Source: a virus. From it: DNA of 27,294 nt. The notes under the pieces are model-generated. The model made no database searches. It worked only from the letters and a program-made list of their open reading frames with translations, and was not told the DNA's origin. Both the position numbers and the translations under genes were made by a program. The stretch lies in IMG/VR virus record IMGVR_UViG_3300021085_000169, positions 1 to 27,294 of that record. The stretch is one strand, 5' to 3'. Below, one piece after another: positions 20,360-27,294 of the stretch; position 1 is the first letter of the stretch; every line of letters begins with the position of its first letter.

Positions 20360-21886
20360 TTATATTTGTATACTTGATTCGTATTCTGTGCAAATAAATT
20401 CAAATTGATTACCTTTTTGAAATGTTATTTCTAATACTCTAAATAATTTATTTGCTGCACTAGTCCAACCAAGATCTTCTTGCACAATCTTTACAATGTC
20501 ACCACATTCAACTTTAAGAGCTTGGTGGTTTGCAATAAATGATGCTGATATTTGATGCCTACTGTTATCAATTCTGTATTTGTTTAGTCTGCTAACATAA
20601 CTTTGATCAGTTGTCATTTGATAATCTACTTTTGATTCTAATACTGTTCCATTGTCTTCGCTTAGATAATTTGTTCCATCGTTGCCTGTGTAAGTAACTT
20701 CAACGTTATCTACATAATTCAATGCAGTTGAGCTATCTACATATCCTGCTGTTATTTTGTTAAATAAACTTGACTTTGCTGGTCTAGTAACACTAACTGG
20801 TCCTAATATGTTATCTTTGTTAAATTCAAATACACTAGTTTCGTTTTGTTTGCGTGGCACAAGTCTATACTTTCCACCTGCAAAAACTAAACTACTATTA
20901 CATGAAAGTGTTAACATTTCTATATTATCATACAGTCTAGCAGCTGTTGGAATTACTCCATTAAATTTAATACCACTGCCACCATTAGCACTTGCATAAT
21001 GAGTTCTTGCTGATTGGAAACTATCTATATCAATATCTATTCCTGCTTGATAATTGCCACTTGAATCGTGGTCCATGCTTTTTCCATATCTTTTGTTTGT
21101 CATGTAATCGTATATAACATCAGCAGGGTTTTGTCCATCTCCAACTGTGTTACTAAAACTACTGCTTCCACTAGTTAATGTGCTAACATTTTTTATGTGC
21201 TTTCCTTCTACAACCACTGTAATTACAGGAACACCACCTGCATAAGCATCTGCATTTGCTTTTAATCTAATAGCAAAATAAGCCACGCCTCGCAATCTAG
21301 CTGTGCTTGGCCAATTGCTACTGCCAACACTGTTTTGTATTAATGTATCAACAGTTTGATCATCTCTTCCATCATGGTAATTAATGTTAATCTGTGCACC
21401 ACTGTATTCATTTCCTGATTCAAAATTATTTAATGTATAACGTCCACCTGATTCACTGTAACTTCCACTAGAATCATCATCCCAAATACGAACATCACCA
21501 AATAATACTTGCTTTGGTATGCCTGTTTGTCCTTCAGATACCACTATTATCATATTAAAGTATTCATTTCCAGTAGGTGTATCATTAACAGTTCCACTTC
21601 CGTTTGATGTTTCAACGTATACTCTTACTCCACCTATTCTATGCGTTCCATAAATTACTGGAATGGTTGCGTTGTTTGAACTTCTGTTAACTAATAATCT
21701 ACTTGCAACAGAGGCTGCAATACTGGCTTCTCTTGCATCTCTGGCTGCCTGTTCGGCAATTAATCTTTCTTGTTCTCTGGCTGCCTCTGCGGCTCTTTCT
21801 GCAGCGGCTCTGGCTGCTTCTTCTTGCCTTTGCCTCTCTGCTCTTCTTTTATCTTCTCCGGTAATCTTTCTAACAAAGCCGCCCAT
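20360..21886 (-). CDS. Tail-tip attachment protein, gpJ-like
   Basis: A 508-residue protein. Residues 1-60 are an alanine/arginine/glutamate coiled coil (RQEEAARAAAERAAEAAREQ). Then come tail-tip segments typical of the lambda gpJ core: TIPVIYGTHRIGGVRVYVET, a Thr/Gly-rich strand region with GVAYFAIRLKANAD, the NPADVIYDYMTNKRYG motif (about residue 260), a region of helices and a C-terminal fibronectin-like strand set ending FEFICTEYESSIQI. The NPAD-I-DY-TN-RYG signature is the best evidence. It is shorter than lambda gpJ (1132), having the hub but not the long receptor-binding extension, which here is supplied by the giant fibre. Its ribosome site is the Arg-Arg codons (AGGAGA) of the preceding gene, whose stop overlaps its ATG (TAATG). 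Confidence 0.8.
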   Translation of the reverse strand: MGGFVRKITGEDKRRAERQRQEEAARAAAERAAEAAREQERLIAEQAARDAREASIAASVASRLLVNRSSNNATIPVIYGTHRIGGVRVYVETSNGSGTVNDTPTGNEYFNMIIVVSEGQTGIPKQVLFGDVRIWDDDSSGSYSESGGRYTLNNFESGNEYSGAQININYHDGRDDQTVDTLIQNSVGSSNWPSTARLRGVAYFAIRLKANADAYAGGVPVITVVVEGKHIKNVSTLTSGSSSFSNTVGDGQNPADVIYDYMTNKRYGKSMDHDSSGNYQAGIDIDIDSFQSARTHYASANGGSGIKFNGVIPTAARLYDNIEMLTLSCNSSLVFAGGKYRLVPRKQNETSVFEFNKDNILGPVSVTRPAKSSLFNKITAGYVDSSTALNYVDNVEVTYTGNDGTNYLSEDNGTVLESKVDYQMTTDQSYVSRLNKYRIDNSRHQISASFIANHQALKVECGDIVKIVQEDLGWTSAANKLFRVLEITFQKGNQFEFICTEYESSIQI

Positions 21887-22320
21887 TATATTCTCCTAAA
21901 CCTTTTTGCATAGCCACTATCACTATAATCTAAGTCAGCATCATCAGGCAAATGTTTGATTAAGTCATTGTCAGCTGTAACAGTCCAAGCTAATCCTTGA
22001 AATATTATAAAACCAACAAAATTTGTGCCATTATAATGCCACCAAATATCTCCAGCCAATGGCATTTCATCTCTACTTATTTCTTTATACGCTGGATTAT
22101 TAACTTCAAATTCTTTTAGACTGTATTTTTTTGCAAACTTCAACATGTCTCTTTTACTAGCATATTTGCCTTTGATATCTTTAGTCCAATTGACTCCGGT
22201 TAATCTATCAATCCAGTCAGCAACAAATAAAACACAATCAAATTCTCCTAGACTGTATTTTTTAAATCTTAGCTCACTTAAATATTGTGCTAATAATAAT
22301 TTTTCTTCTGCTATTATCAT
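21886..22320 (-). CDS. C40 (NlpC/P60)-like tail-tip protein
   Basis: A 144-residue protein located between gpL-like and gpJ-like genes, the position of lambda gpK-type peptidases. It has YSLGEFDCVLFVADWIDRLT near residues 20-40, the Cys-containing motif of this fold, and a later GDIWWHYNGTNFVGFIIF segment where the family has its catalytic His. That His is not in the usual H-x-G-I context, so activity is uncertain and it may be a structural relative. It starts MIIAEEK at ATG 22318-22320, overlapping the preceding stop by four bases (ATGA). The longer frame would need TTG. It may cut cell-wall peptides during DNA entry, and is the only cell-wall-enzyme-like protein in the genome. Confidence 0.6.
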   Translation of the reverse strand: MIIAEEKLLLAQYLSELRFKKYSLGEFDCVLFVADWIDRLTGVNWTKDIKGKYASKRDMLKFAKKYSLKEFEVNNPAYKEISRDEMPLAGDIWWHYNGTNFVGFIIFQGLAWTVTADNDLIKHLPDDADLDYSDSGYAKRFRRI

Positions 22321-22961
22321 TTTGGCGGTTCCTGCCAAACTACGTCTTTCATTATTTTATCAGCATGAACAAATCCAGTATCACCACTAAATCCACTTAT
22401 ACTTTGTTGTGAGTTTGTATTTGATTTGCGTCCGTTGGTGCGTGTAAAAGTAACCCAATGTGAGCTTACATTCATTGAAACACTTACTGCTCCTTCAACG
22501 TCATTGTTAAGTGCTACTGAATTTATTTGACCTTCAAATACTTTTATTGAGCCTAATATATTAAATCCTAAATCAAAATATACTCTGTATCTATTAACTG
22601 GTTGATCAATATAAACAGTTGTAGATTTCATAAAAGTTTGCATAATTGATTCTGGTGGGCTATATCCACTTACATCATGTCCACCTATAGCATCTGATTC
22701 AAATGGTGCAATACCTGACAAATCTATATTCAAGTCTGGTATTGACATTTGCATGTTTTCTTCAATTTCACCTATTCGTAAGAATTGGCCAAATGAGTTA
22801 TAAGTGTTGCCATTAAGAACAACATTACGTGGTGCATCTGTGAATCTATATACAACATCAGTTCCGCTTTGAACAGTTGTAACATCTACACAATCATAAT
22901 ATGTAACTACTTGTTTGCTGATCTCGTCTAGCAATGCTGCTGACATTCCTCTGTTTGCCAT
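22317..22961 (-). CDS. Minor tail protein, gpL-like hub component
   Basis: A 214-residue beta-rich protein in the position of lambda gpL. Starts MANRGMSAALLDEISKQVVT, then VVYRFTDAPRNVVLNGNTYN, IGEIEENMQMSIPDLNIDLS and YFDLGFNILGSIKVFEGQIN, and ends DKIMKDVVWQEPPK. The FTDA-R-V-NG-TY pattern followed by I-EI-EN-Q-SIPDLN is characteristic of this minor tail family. Proteins of this type join tail tube and tip. It lacks an obvious zinc or Fe-S cysteine motif such as lambda gpL has. ATG at 22959-22961; the ribosome site is weak, so coupling to the upstream gene is likely. Confidence 0.7.
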   Translation of the reverse strand: MANRGMSAALLDEISKQVVTYYDCVDVTTVQSGTDVVYRFTDAPRNVVLNGNTYNSFGQFLRIGEIEENMQMSIPDLNIDLSGIAPFESDAIGGHDVSGYSPPESIMQTFMKSTTVYIDQPVNRYRVYFDLGFNILGSIKVFEGQINSVALNNDVEGAVSVSMNVSSHWVTFTRTNGRKSNTNSQQSISGFSGDTGFVHADKIMKDVVWQEPPK

Positions 22962-22964
22962 ACT

Positions 22965-24239
22965 TTATAATTTCCATTCGTCTAATTCAAATACAACTGT
23001 TAGATAATATAAGTTATCTAATCCAGTAGTATATAAGAATTCATTTTCATTTAGTGTCACAACAATATTATCTGGTGATGTAGTCCATGAATCACCTGTG
23101 TCTTGAGCTGTTTTAATTGGATAAGCTAATCTAACTTTTGCTTCACCAAAAACATTTGCATTTGCTGTGCTTATAATAGTATTTATGTTTCCGTTACAGT
23201 TGCCATCTTCGCCAGCAATTGTATCACCTGTGCTTAGTGTATCACCTACCGCTAATCCTTCTAACAATATAACTAAGTCACCTGCACTTACATTGTCTTT
23301 TAATTTTAACTTGTTTGCACTATTGCTACTGTTTAAGTTCTTAAATAAAATGTTCTTTCCATCTTGCACTAACTCTAATAAGAATGGAGTTGTTTGTCCA
23401 CGTGCCGCTTGGGCAATAGCAGCATATTCTTTGAATTGATTTGCTGTCATTGGTGGGTATTCTAATTCAACACTCCACTTTGTATAGCCTGAACTTTTAG
23501 CATACTTTATACCTGACTGTGATCTTGTTATTGCAGTTGGTTGTAAATATGTTATTTCTGCGGCAGCTGGTGCAACTGTTGATGGCCATTTCTTTAATGT
23601 ATCTTCACTTCCGTTTGTCCATCCATCATCTGTATCCCAAGTATCTGCGGCTTCTAATGCAGTTGGTGTTGGCGGGTATGTGTCTGCTGCGTCTTGTTCT
23701 ATTTCAAACAAAACATAACCTGTTCCGTTATCATCGTATCCACTGCCACCAGTTCCACTAGCACCTGTTATATATCCATCACTGTCTGTTGTTATAGTTA
23801 TACTTGCATCTGAAGTAGGAGTTAATGCACCATCTACACCTGGCTTCCAGTATTTTCCTGCTACAACTCTAGCTGAACCTGTGTAACTTGATGCACCTGT
23901 GCGTTGTCTAAATTGTTCATTGCCATTTGTAATTCGTTCCATACCAGTAATAACACCTGCGCCATTTACTTGACCTAATATCATTGGTCTATACCATATG
24001 TCATATATGCTTATGTTTCCACTGTATGATTTACTTTTAAGATAGTATTTAAACATACTGGTTGTTTCCATAATCTTGTCAACAGTTCCAGTTCCTACTA
24101 TCCACTTAGTAATATCTTTATAGTTTCCGTCTCTTAAACTTTTAATTCTTCCCTTATAGCCAGTAGTATTTGTTCCAATATAATCTGGATCAATCCATTC
24201 AGTGCTACTGTTACTTGGGTATGTTAATATGCTAATCAT
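22965..24239 (-). CDS. Minor tail protein (distal tail / tip region)
   Basis: A 424-residue beta-rich protein after the tape measure, in the gpM/distal-tail position. It begins MISILTYPSNSSTEWIDPDY. A glycine-rich insert (GYITGASGTGGSGYDDNGTG, about 152-171) suggests a carbohydrate-binding or fibre-like decoration. The C-terminal half (SGYTKWSVELEYPPMTANQF, then GQTTPFLLEL and the end NLYYLTVVFELDEWKL) matches the strand pattern of distal-tail proteins. One base separates its ATG from the tape-measure stop (TAAAATG), with GGGG upstream. It is longer than typical gpM (about 110), so the insert is an expansion. Exact homology is unproven. Confidence 0.6.
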   Translation of the reverse strand: MISILTYPSNSSTEWIDPDYIGTNTTGYKGRIKSLRDGNYKDITKWIVGTGTVDKIMETTSMFKYYLKSKSYSGNISIYDIWYRPMILGQVNGAGVITGMERITNGNEQFRQRTGASSYTGSARVVAGKYWKPGVDGALTPTSDASITITTDSDGYITGASGTGGSGYDDNGTGYVLFEIEQDAADTYPPTPTALEAADTWDTDDGWTNGSEDTLKKWPSTVAPAAAEITYLQPTAITRSQSGIKYAKSSGYTKWSVELEYPPMTANQFKEYAAIAQAARGQTTPFLLELVQDGKNILFKNLNSSNSANKLKLKDNVSAGDLVILLEGLAVGDTLSTGDTIAGEDGNCNGNINTIISTANANVFGEAKVRLAYPIKTAQDTGDSWTTSPDNIVVTLNENEFLYTTGLDNLYYLTVVFELDEWKL

Positions 24240-24240
24240 T

Positions 24241-26019
24241 TTATATCCCCGCTCTACCGCGTTTTCGATACGCTTGGTTAATCATTCCAACTATTTGTTG
24301 TTTTTGTCCTAGTATGAAATCAGTGCCCGTAGATGGATCTATCGCATTTATGTTGAAATTAACTGTTAATCCACCGCCACCTGAGTCGCCGTTGTTTCTT
24401 GCAATACGTCCATTGCCACTTGGTGTAAACATCTCGGGTCCGTTTTCACCAACCATATAACTTTTACCACCTGTAACTGGTCCACCACTTGCTCTAAATA
24501 GTCCGCTTAGGAATCCACCACCTGGTATAAAACTTAGTAATCCTTTTGCAACAGTTCCAAAGAGACTTCCGCCTCCTCCACCGCCGCCCATCATACCACT
24601 TATTATTCTTCCAACTGAACTTGAACTACTTAATGCATCAGTAACCATTTTACCCATAGTTGACTTAAAGAATCCACCAAAGCTACTTAGGTCCATTTTA
24701 CCTTTGTTTAATGAACTTGAAATAGTATTAACATATCCGTCCATTCCGTGATCCATTGTATTAAGAACTTCAGTATTCATTTGTGCTGTTTGTCTAGTAG
24801 TTTCAGTTTTCATTCTAACAAACTCATCAATGATTGCATCAACCATATCTGGAACAATTGAGTGATCAACTGCTTCATCTTTTGTTTTACTAAACACACC
24901 TAATACACTGTCTTTCCATTTAGACATTTTCTTTTTAGTTGAATCAACCATGTCACCTAACTTACCAGTGATAGCTTCTTTCATCTTCTTAACTTCTTCT
25001 GGTATTGCTTTAATCTTTTCAACTAAATCAACAAAGAAAGTAACAAGCCCTTCAATAGCTTTACCGGCAGTTTCAAAGCCGTCTTTTAATAATGGTATTG
25101 ATTTTTCTACTAATGGTGCAATTGCTTCAGCAACTGTGCCTAACACTTCAAATATGTTTTTTAACATTGGCCAAAGTATGTCACTTATTACTGTGCCAAC
25201 TAAACTTAATACTGGTTTAAGTGTTTCAAATGCATCTGTTACACCATCAATTATATCTGGCATTTTAGCCATTAACTTTTCTGCTAGTTCAACTAACACT
25301 GGTAGTATTGGTGTAATAGCATCAGTCATTAACTGACCCATGCCTTCTTTTAATCTACCTACAGTATCATTAAACTTCTCTGCGTTTTCGGCTGCACTTA
25401 CATCTACAATGTTTGTGTTTGCTGCAACATCATCAAGTGTAGCTTGTAAGTCTTCTGCAGTTGTGTTGATACTTGCAAACTGTTCTTGAATCAATGGACC
25501 TGCTCGTCCACCAACAACTTTTGCAAAGTCTTCTGTTGTAATTGTGCCTTCATTTAAGGCATTCATCATTGCTTGTAGCAGTTCAGGACCTGATTTTAAT
25601 TCACCATTTGAAGTTTTAATTGAGTCACCTAGTTTATCAGTAACTGCGGCAAATGATTTTTGTCCTTCTGTTCCTGCTTTAAGTCTTGAATTCGTTTGAA
25701 GCATAGCTCTATCAAATGTAGCAGCATCAATACCTGCTTCATTCATAGCTTGCTTCATTACTTGGAAGCCTTGGAAAGCTTCATTGGATCCTGCCGCACC
25801 TGCAGCCCTGGCACTTTTTGCTAAACTATCAAAGTTATCAATAGTAGTTTGTATTCCCTTAACCACACCAAATGCCGCAAGGGCCGTTCCTGCAACACCA
25901 AGTGCTGCTTTGAACTTATTTGATTTTGCTGTTAAGCCATCTAGACCGCCACCAACACTGCCAATAGCACCTTTGGTATTATCCTTTGCAGTAATATCTA
26001 TATTATAATTGTTACTCAT
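24241..26019 (-). CDS. Tape measure protein
   Basis: A 592-residue protein with the features of a tape measure: an N-terminal Gly/Ala-rich helical region (KFKAALGVAGTALAAFGVVK), a central heptad/hydrophobic helical zone (about 230-350, with VLVELAEKLMAKMPDIIDGV), a glycine-rich stretch (MMGGGGGGGSLFG, about 475-490) and a C-terminal GGLTVNFNINAIDPSTGTDF domain that ends in a helix. The segment GGPVTGGKSYMVGENGPEMF before it is a well-known tape-measure end module. It sets tail length; at about 0.15 nm per residue the tail would be roughly 90 nm. It is directly downstream of the gpG/gpGT chaperones, which chaperone its assembly. ATG with AAGGA upstream. Confidence 0.9.
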   Translation of the reverse strand: MSNNYNIDITAKDNTKGAIGSVGGGLDGLTAKSNKFKAALGVAGTALAAFGVVKGIQTTIDNFDSLAKSARAAGAAGSNEAFQGFQVMKQAMNEAGIDAATFDRAMLQTNSRLKAGTEGQKSFAAVTDKLGDSIKTSNGELKSGPELLQAMMNALNEGTITTEDFAKVVGGRAGPLIQEQFASINTTAEDLQATLDDVAANTNIVDVSAAENAEKFNDTVGRLKEGMGQLMTDAITPILPVLVELAEKLMAKMPDIIDGVTDAFETLKPVLSLVGTVISDILWPMLKNIFEVLGTVAEAIAPLVEKSIPLLKDGFETAGKAIEGLVTFFVDLVEKIKAIPEEVKKMKEAITGKLGDMVDSTKKKMSKWKDSVLGVFSKTKDEAVDHSIVPDMVDAIIDEFVRMKTETTRQTAQMNTEVLNTMDHGMDGYVNTISSSLNKGKMDLSSFGGFFKSTMGKMVTDALSSSSSVGRIISGMMGGGGGGGSLFGTVAKGLLSFIPGGGFLSGLFRASGGPVTGGKSYMVGENGPEMFTPSGNGRIARNNGDSGGGGLTVNFNINAIDPSTGTDFILGQKQQIVGMINQAYRKRGRAGI

Positions 26020-26033
26020 AGTTTAATTCCTTA

Positions 26034-26521
26034 TCAATTACTTTTTTGATTCTTTATAGTGTAATACTGCGTCCAACCTCTCAACTCTGTTGTAGAGATA
26101 TTGTTCATGATCCACTCTGCACTGCGTCCTAATTGTTCAGCTAAGAAAAAGATGAAATACAGATCTTTTTCTTTTACTGCTTTCCCACGTCTTCGTCTTT
26201 GATCTCTTGGTTCATTTCACCAACAACTCTAATAATAATATTAGGGTCTACTTCATTCATTAAACGTGTCTTTGACGCATGTGTAAATAATCTCTTTCCA
26301 TCTTTATCCAATGATCTAACTATTAGTGTTTCAATCATTGCTTCAACCATTTTACCATCGTTGCTTAGTTGAATAATCTTTTCTTGTTGTGCAAATGTAA
26401 ATGCTGGCTTGAACCAAATAGTTGCACTCCATTCAGGGACTTCAATACTTAGTAGTCCACCTGAAAGTTGATCTTTGAAATGCGCCGTAGCGTTTTCCAT
26501 AATATTAAATTTATCAGTCAT
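26034..26521 (-). CDS. Tail assembly chaperone gpGT, -1 frameshift product
   Basis: A fusion of the 114-residue gpG part with 48 residues from the -1 frame, giving 162 residues. The shift site is GGGAAAG, with zero-frame codons GTG GGA AAG, so both tRNAs re-pair after slipping (GGG AAA). The extension reads AVKEKDLYFIFFLAEQLG, then ISTTELRGWTQYYTIKNQ. FFLA-LG and ELRGW-YY are the family's T-part signature (DUF4035-like). Its stop is TGA at 26034-26036, just before the tape-measure start. The T-part has no ribosome site of its own. In lambda, the gpG:gpGT ratio is set by this same heptamer and is essential for tail assembly. Confidence 0.85.
26174..26521 (-). CDS. Tail assembly chaperone gpG (zero-frame product)
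   Basis: A 115-residue protein, MTDKFNIMENATAHFKDQLS, then LLSIEVPEWSATIWFKPAFT and helices EKIIQLSNDGKMVEAMIETL and RVVGEMNQEIKDEDVGKQ. The fold (strand-rich start with W-ATIWFKP, then alpha helices) resembles lambda-type gpG. It lies between the tail completion and tape measure genes. ATG with AAGGAG. The last four codons hold the slippery heptamer; most ribosomes stop at the TAA right after it. Confidence 0.8.
   Translation of the reverse strand: MTDKFNIMENATAHFKDQLSGGLLSIEVPEWSATIWFKPAFTFAQQEKIIQLSNDGKMVEAMIETLIVRSLDKDGKRLFTHASKTRLMNEVDPNIIIRVVGEMNQEIKDEDVGKQ
26180..26186 (-). promoter_or_regulatory. Programmed -1 frameshift site GGGAAAG
   Basis: Minus-strand G-GGA-AAG at codons GTG GGA AAG, the X-XXY-YYZ pattern identical to the heptamer in the lambda G-T overlap. 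It is followed by CAG and a stop in frame 0, and an open -1 frame of 48 codons. Confidence 0.9.
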
Positions 26522-26540
26522 AACTGTTTCTCCTTGTTAG

Positions 26541-26822
26541 TTATTTTTTTGTTTGCTTAAATGCATTGTCAACAATACCTTTAGGCTCTTGTCTTGACCA
26601 GCCATCATCTAAGATACTAGCATAGCCAACTGCGTTAGTAAGAATCCTCTTACTTAATCCGCTTCCAATCTTTAAGTCACCTACTTTAGACCAAGCCTTT
26701 CTCGCTGCACCTGTTCTAATTGGGGTTCTAACTCTTAGATTGCTCGTAAAATTAGTAACAAACTTGTCAAAGTCTTTTTGCATTTCTGTTTTCATATTTC
26801 TTATTGTATTATTCTTTGCCAT
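26541..26822 (-). CDS. HK97 gp10-like neck/tail completion protein
   Basis: A 93-residue protein starting MAKNNTIRNMKTEMQKDFDK. It has RVRTPIRTGAARKAW (about residues 30-45) and LTNAVGYASILDDGWSRQEP. The T-P-DTG-AR-W and N-YA--LE-G-S pattern is the signature of HK97 gp10-like proteins. In HK97-like phages this gene lies before the tail tube; here it lies after it, a local rearrangement. I chose ATG 26820-26822, with AAGGA seven bases upstream, over a longer frame that lacks a site and overlaps the tail-tube end. Basic C-terminus. Confidence 0.75.
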   Translation of the reverse strand: MAKNNTIRNMKTEMQKDFDKFVTNFTSNLRVRTPIRTGAARKAWSKVGDLKIGSGLSKRILTNAVGYASILDDGWSRQEPKGIVDNAFKQTKK

Positions 26823-26870
26823 TGTTTGTTCCTTTTGTAAAGTAAATAGGCTGGTCGCCCAGCCCATTCA

Positions 26871-27272
26871 TTAACTAGATGCTCTTCCGAGGTCTCCAGT
26901 TCCAGTAAAGTTAACTGTTGCTTGAACAACATCAGCTGTTTCACCAGTCATTTCAAAGCTAGTAATAATAATATCACCGCTTAAATTTGCGCCTGATCCT
27001 TCTGGGTAAAGAATCATCTGAATGTAATCTGCTGATCCGTCACCAACGCCGGGACGCAAGTAAGTTGTAGATATATCTTGTTTATTGTAGATAAGATCTA
27101 AACTTCCTTCCCAACTCTTCAGAGTAGCAACATGCGTTCTGCTTGACGTTGTGCCTGTTCCAAAGCTGGTTGTTTCTGCTGTTTCAGCCGTCTCAGTTAA
27201 AGAATAAGATGTGATTTGCGCCACATCCGCTGCTTCAAGACTTAGGACACCTGATTTACCTTTTATCGCCAT
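26871..27272 (-). CDS. Major tail tube protein
   Basis: A 133-residue protein, MAIKGKSGVLSLEAADVAQI, then SYSLTETAETAETTSFGTGT, a conserved WEGSLDLIYNKQD stretch, QMILYPEGSGANLSGDIIIT and the end QATVNFTGTGDLGRASS. The pattern -TS-SL-ETAE-TE followed by W-GS-D and a C-terminal VNF-GTG is the major tail tube family of TP901/HK97-type siphophages. It polymerises around the tape measure to make the tail tube. AGGAG upstream. This complete copy is the right-end occurrence of the terminal overlap; the real gene is unique. Confidence 0.9.
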   Translation of the reverse strand: MAIKGKSGVLSLEAADVAQITSYSLTETAETAETTSFGTGTTSSRTHVATLKSWEGSLDLIYNKQDISTTYLRPGVGDGSADYIQMILYPEGSGANLSGDIIITSFEMTGETADVVQATVNFTGTGDLGRASS

Positions 27273-27294
27273 TATATTTCTCCTAAATAATGAT
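27063..27294. repeat. Terminal direct repeat, right copy (contig overlap)
   Basis: Matches 1-232 with one silent difference (27168 G versus 106 A). Joining the ends at this overlap gives a circular map of about 27,062 bp with the tail-tube gene continuous into the tail-terminator gene. Confidence 0.95.

Overview
The window is a nearly complete, AT-rich tailed-phage genome, most likely a circular-mapping metagenomic contig. Its first 232 bases recur at the end (27063-27294) with a single difference, so the unique map is about 27,062 bp. The overlap falls inside the tail-tube gene, as expected when a circular or circularly permuted map is cut arbitrarily. Every gene I can support is on the minus strand. 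The virion genes indicate siphovirus (long, flexible, non-contractile tail) morphology. The fibre repeats and the small accessory proteins resemble those of marine phages. The host cannot be read from the sequence; a low-GC marine bacterium that uses ordinary sigma-70 promoters is an inference.

Late region, in transcription order on the minus strand: a putative promoter near 14900 and a structured leader; two small genes; a 2066-residue tail fibre (8072-14272); a small protein and an Mtd-N-like appendage protein; the terminase small subunit; a lysis-like cluster (coiled-coil/TM protein, a 13-residue lysine-rich microprotein, a two-TM protein); the terminase large subunit; portal; Mu F-like minor head protein; scaffold; major capsid protein, followed by a hairpin; head-tail connector with an EF-hand-like loop; tail terminator. 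Across the contig joint it continues with tail tube, HK97 gp10-like protein, gpG/gpGT chaperones (made through a lambda-type GGGAAAG frameshift), tape measure, minor tail proteins, a C40-peptidase-like protein, a J-like tail-tip protein and a short tail-appendage protein. This is the lambda/HK97 assembly order.

Early/accessory region (about 15.0-20.1 kb): a DNA-binding protein with a helix-turn-helix and an AT-hook-like motif, then nine to ten small proteins with no recognisable function. They are arranged as short transcription units, each with its own strong promoter and, in most cases, an intrinsic terminator. Five promoters have a TTGACA -35, a spacer of exactly 17 bp, and TATAAT (four) or TATACT (one). 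Three of them carry an AAGA-NN-TCTT-like inverted repeat inside the spacer, suggesting a common regulator. A roughly 400-nt gap behind one of these promoters holds several nested inverted repeats and is the best candidate for a structured non-coding RNA or long regulatory leader.

I recognise no polymerase, primase, helicase, integrase, recombinase or canonical endolysin. Replication and lysis therefore depend either on the host or on the unrecognised early proteins, which is where undescribed biology is most likely.
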